From Pseudomonas sp. Leaf58 (lineage in GTDB: Bacteria > Pseudomonadota > Gammaproteobacteria > Pseudomonadales > Pseudomonadaceae), in assembly GCF_003627215.1 (NCBI RefSeq), contig NZ_CP032677.1:3911501-3975500 (forward strand): 64,000 nt of DNA, read 5' to 3'. Below the pieces are notes generated by a model. That model saw only the letters and a program-made list of their open reading frames with translations, searched no databases and was not told the origin of the DNA. A program made the position numbers and the translations under genes. Below, piece by piece: positions 41,970-64,000 of this stretch. How positions within the stretch are numbered: the first letter of the stretch is position 1; each line of letters begins with the position of its first letter.

Positions 41970-44429
41970 ATGTCCAAGTCCCTTCCCGGCCCGCTCAACC
42001 CGCTCGCCAAAGCATTACTGATCCGTCATTCCCTTCGCCCCCAGCGCGCGCTGACACGCGCCGGCCTGGGCCTGGCGATGTCCGCTGCGCTAGTAGCCCA
42101 GGTGCAGGCACAGGAGTGGACATTGGACATTCCCGCGCAGTCGATGAATTCGGCGTTACAGGCTCTGGCCAAGCAAACCGATACCCAGCTGCTGTACAGC
42201 CCAGAAGATATCGGCGGCCTGCGTTCCGCCGCACTGAAAGGGCGCCACGACCTTGCTACATCACTGCGCATCCTGCTCGGTGGTAGCGGGCTGCGTTACC
42301 AGATCGACGGCAACAGCGTGACCATCACAGCGGGTTCTGCCGCAAAGGACGGCCAGGTCGAGCTTTCGGCGACCAACGTCAATAGCGTGGGCCTGGGCGC
42401 CACTACCGAAGGCACAGGGTCCTACACCACCGGCGTGACCAGCACCGCCACGCGCATGAACCTGTCGATTCGCGAAACACCGCAAAGCATCAGCGTCATC
42501 ACCCGCCAGCAAATGGACGACCAGCACCTGGCGACCATTACCGACGTGCTCAAGCAGAACCCGGGCATCACCATGTCCCAGGACGGTGGCGAGCGCTTTC
42601 ACATCTATTCGCGCGGCTCGGAAATCAGCACCTACCAGCTTGATGGGGTGAACACCACGCAGGACTATCTGACGCGCAACATGCCCAACACCCTGATGGA
42701 CATGGCCATGTTCGACCGCATCGAAATCGTGCGCGGCGCCACTGGCCTGATGACCGGCGCCGGCGAGCCCAACGGTGTGGTCAACATGGTGCGCAAGCGC
42801 CCCACGCGTGAATTCCAGTCCTATGTGCAGGCTGGAGTGGGCTCGTGGGACTACTACCGCACCGAGGCCGACGTGTCCGGCCCGCTGATCGAAAGCGGCA
42901 AGCTGCGAGGCCGCCTGGTGGCTGCCAAGCAGAGCAACCAGAGCTACATGGATTGGTACAGCCAGGACCGTGACCTGGTCTACGGCGTGCTCGAGGCAGA
43001 CCTGACCGACACTACCACCGTGCGTTTGGGCATGGACTACCAAACCTACGACGCCAACGGGGCACCGGGCGTGCCGCTGTTTTTCAGCAATGGCCAACCC
43101 ACCAATTTCTCCCGCTCGACCAGCTCTGGCCCGCGCTGGATGTATGAAGATTACACCACCAAGAACTACTCCTTCGGCCTGGACCAAGAGCTGGGTCATG
43201 GCTGGCAGTTGAAAGTGGCGGGCAACTACATGGATGTCGATCGCGACTCGCTGTCGGCGTTCTACCGCACCGGTGCGGGGGTATCCACGCTCGACCAGGC
43301 CACCGGCAATGCCAAGTCCGACCTGCTGCAAGTCGATGCCCACCAGGTTCAACGTGGCATGAACGTCACACTGCAGGGGCCTTTCGAGCTGTTAGGCCAG
43401 ACCCATGAACTGGTCACCGGCTTCGACTACATGGATTATGAAAACAACCACTTCACTGGAACGGCCGGTGCCGTCGACTTCAACTTCTACACCTGGGGCA
43501 ACCGCATACCGCAACCTGGCAGCTATTCGCCTTTGCTGGACTATGACCTGTTCGTCCGCCAGACCGGTTACTTCATTGCCACCCGGCTCAACTTCACCGA
43601 CGACCTGCACATGATCCTCGGTGCCCGCACCACCAGTTACCGTTCAGACTCCGACCAAGTCGTGTTGACCACTGGCGCCGGCAACCCCTCGCACTTGCAG
43701 GAGCGCGGAGAAGTAACACCCTATGCCGGTCTGATCTACGACCTGACCGCTGAGCAATCGGTGTACGCCAGCTACACCGATATCTTCAAGCCCCAGACCA
43801 GCCGCGACCGTACCGGCAAAGTGCTTGACCCGGTCATTGGGCAGAACTATGAAATGGGCTGGAAAGGTGAGTTCTACGATGGCCGCCTGAACACCAGCGC
43901 TGCGATCTACCTGATCAAGCGCGACAACCTTGCCGAGGAAGACACCGGTTTCGGTGTACCGGGCGTGCCTAACTCCACGGCTTACCGCGCGGTAAGCGGT
44001 GCCGAAACCAAGGGTATTGACCTTGAATTGTCCGGCGAAGTGGCGCGCGGGCTGGAACTGCATACCGGTTACAGCCATTCACGCACGGAGGATGCCAACG
44101 GCACGCGCATGACCTCGCAATTGCCGCTGGATACGTTCCGCCTGTGGACCACCTATCGCCTGCCCGGCGAATGGGAGCGCCTGACCGTCGGTGGTGGGGT
44201 CAACTGGAACTCCGAGCAATCCTTGGCCACCCGCTACAGCACCCGTATAACCCAGGAAGACTATGCCGTGGCCAGCCTGATGGCCCGCTACAAGATCAGC
44301 GAGCACCTGGCCGCCACGCTGAACGTGGACAACCTGTTCGATAAGAAGTACTACGCGGGCCTGGCCGGTAACTATGGCCACTATGGCGCGCCGCGAAACG
44401 CGACGCTGAACCTGCGCTACGATTTCTGA
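41970..44429 (+). CDS. fpvA: FpvA-type TonB-dependent ferripyoverdine receptor and transducer
   Basis: The 819-residue protein has a signal peptide ending VQAQ. The N-terminal signalling (STN) domain spans about 48-118 (WTLDIPAQSMNSALQALAKQTDTQLLYSPEDIGG, then DLATSLRILLGGSGLRYQIDGN). The plug follows (IRETPQSISVITRQQMDDQHLATITDVLKQNPGI; RGATGLMTGAGEPNGVVNMVRKRP). The 22-strand barrel ends NATLNLRYDF with terminal Phe. The STN domain implies cell-surface signalling to an FpvR-type anti-sigma factor. Codon use is ordinary. Convergent with the NRPS gene; a strong bidirectional terminator lies between. Confidence 0.93.
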   Translation: MSKSLPGPLNPLAKALLIRHSLRPQRALTRAGLGLAMSAALVAQVQAQEWTLDIPAQSMNSALQALAKQTDTQLLYSPEDIGGLRSAALKGRHDLATSLRILLGGSGLRYQIDGNSVTITAGSAAKDGQVELSATNVNSVGLGATTEGTGSYTTGVTSTATRMNLSIRETPQSISVITRQQMDDQHLATITDVLKQNPGITMSQDGGERFHIYSRGSEISTYQLDGVNTTQDYLTRNMPNTLMDMAMFDRIEIVRGATGLMTGAGEPNGVVNMVRKRPTREFQSYVQAGVGSWDYYRTEADVSGPLIESGKLRGRLVAAKQSNQSYMDWYSQDRDLVYGVLEADLTDTTTVRLGMDYQTYDANGAPGVPLFFSNGQPTNFSRSTSSGPRWMYEDYTTKNYSFGLDQELGHGWQLKVAGNYMDVDRDSLSAFYRTGAGVSTLDQATGNAKSDLLQVDAHQVQRGMNVTLQGPFELLGQTHELVTGFDYMDYENNHFTGTAGAVDFNFYTWGNRIPQPGSYSPLLDYDLFVRQTGYFIATRLNFTDDLHMILGARTTSYRSDSDQVVLTTGAGNPSHLQERGEVTPYAGLIYDLTAEQSVYASYTDIFKPQTSRDRTGKVLDPVIGQNYEMGWKGEFYDGRLNTSAAIYLIKRDNLAEEDTGFGVPGVPNSTAYRAVSGAETKGIDLELSGEVARGLELHTGYSHSRTEDANGTRMTSQLPLDTFRLWTTYRLPGEWERLTVGGGVNWNSEQSLATRYSTRITQEDYAVASLMARYKISEHLAATLNVDNLFDKKYYAGLAGNYGHYGAPRNATLNLRYDF

Positions 44430-44437
44430 TCGGAGAA

Positions 44438-44471
44438 ATGAAAACGGCGACCTCAGGGTCGCCGTTTTCAT
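44438..44471. terminator. Bidirectional terminator between fpvA and the terminal NRPS gene
   Basis: ATGAAAACGGCGACC and GGGTCGCCGTTTTCAT form a 15-bp perfect stem with a short loop. The stem's own A and T runs supply a U tract in either direction. It serves both converging transcripts. Confidence 0.9.
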
Positions 44472-44501
44472 GCCTGCACTGTCTGCATGTTCAAGGCGGG
44501 T

Positions 44502-53081
<8,580 letters not shown>

Positions 53082-53082
53082 C

Positions 53083-64000
<10,918 letters not shown>

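Overview
The window looks like chromosome from a fluorescent pseudomonad of the Pseudomonas putida group. It is GC-rich with typical Pseudomonas codon use. It is studded with inverted pairs of the ~35-bp P. putida REP element (core CTTCGCGGGTAAACCCGC), and it carries a pyoverdine siderophore locus. From memory, the gene order from about 0.5 to 40.5 kb matches the P. putida KT2440 region around PP_4537-PP_4568; I could not check this by alignment.

0-40.5 kb is mostly ordinary chromosome. It starts with the 5' part of a DEAD-box helicase, then a YbdG-type mechanosensitive channel, an EamA exporter, a 5'-truncated group II intron remnant, azoreductase AzoR, a small secreted protein, a LysR regulator, an alpha/beta hydrolase, periplasmic cyclophilin and a fused ABC exporter. 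Next come a FemAB/GNAT-like protein, a Porin_5 outer-membrane protein, a FabH-like ketoacyl synthase, HrpA and a glutamylpolyamine pair (glutamine synthetase-like plus FAD oxidase). A fatty-acid block follows: tandem fadD, a monoglyceride-lipase-like hydrolase and PhaJ-type MaoC hydratase. Then comes an ECF42-type sigma operon (SnoaL-like, DGPF/YCII, AHSA1/SRPBCC, sigma factor). A complete IS3-family element (IS150-like, 1453 bp, 25-bp perfect terminal repeats, GTT target duplication) sits inside a long inverted REP repeat. The last part has LysE, DUF2790, GNAT, peptide deformylase, YihY/BrkB, CsbD, CvfB, a lipoprotein, AceK, two EamA exporters and a DUF4265 protein.

40.5-64 kb is the pyoverdine locus. 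pvdO (formylglycine-enzyme fold, periplasmic chromophore maturation) and fpvA (TonB-dependent ferripyoverdine transducer) point right and converge on two giant left-pointing NRPS genes. The upstream NRPS runs off the right end and shows A(Asp)-T-E-C-A(Ser)-T-E-C-A(Ala-like)-T. The downstream one is C-A(Ser)-T-E-C-A(probably hydroxy-Orn)-T-TE. Together they would add D-Asp, D-Ser, L-Ala (or a similar small residue), D-Ser and a terminal hydroxy-ornithine, then release the chain. Condensation-domain types and carrier-domain motifs agree with that order. A PvdS-type iron-starvation box lies before pvdO, and a degenerate one overlapping a Fur-like site lies before fpvA.

The most interesting points are the near-identical Ser adenylation/carrier segments repeated 7834 bp apart (recombination between assembly-line modules), the unusual adenylation codes, the layered fpvA promoter, the IS insertion in a REP palindrome, and a gene-poor stretch at 40.5-40.9 kb where the recalled KT2440 gene order breaks. 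I see no wholly new system.
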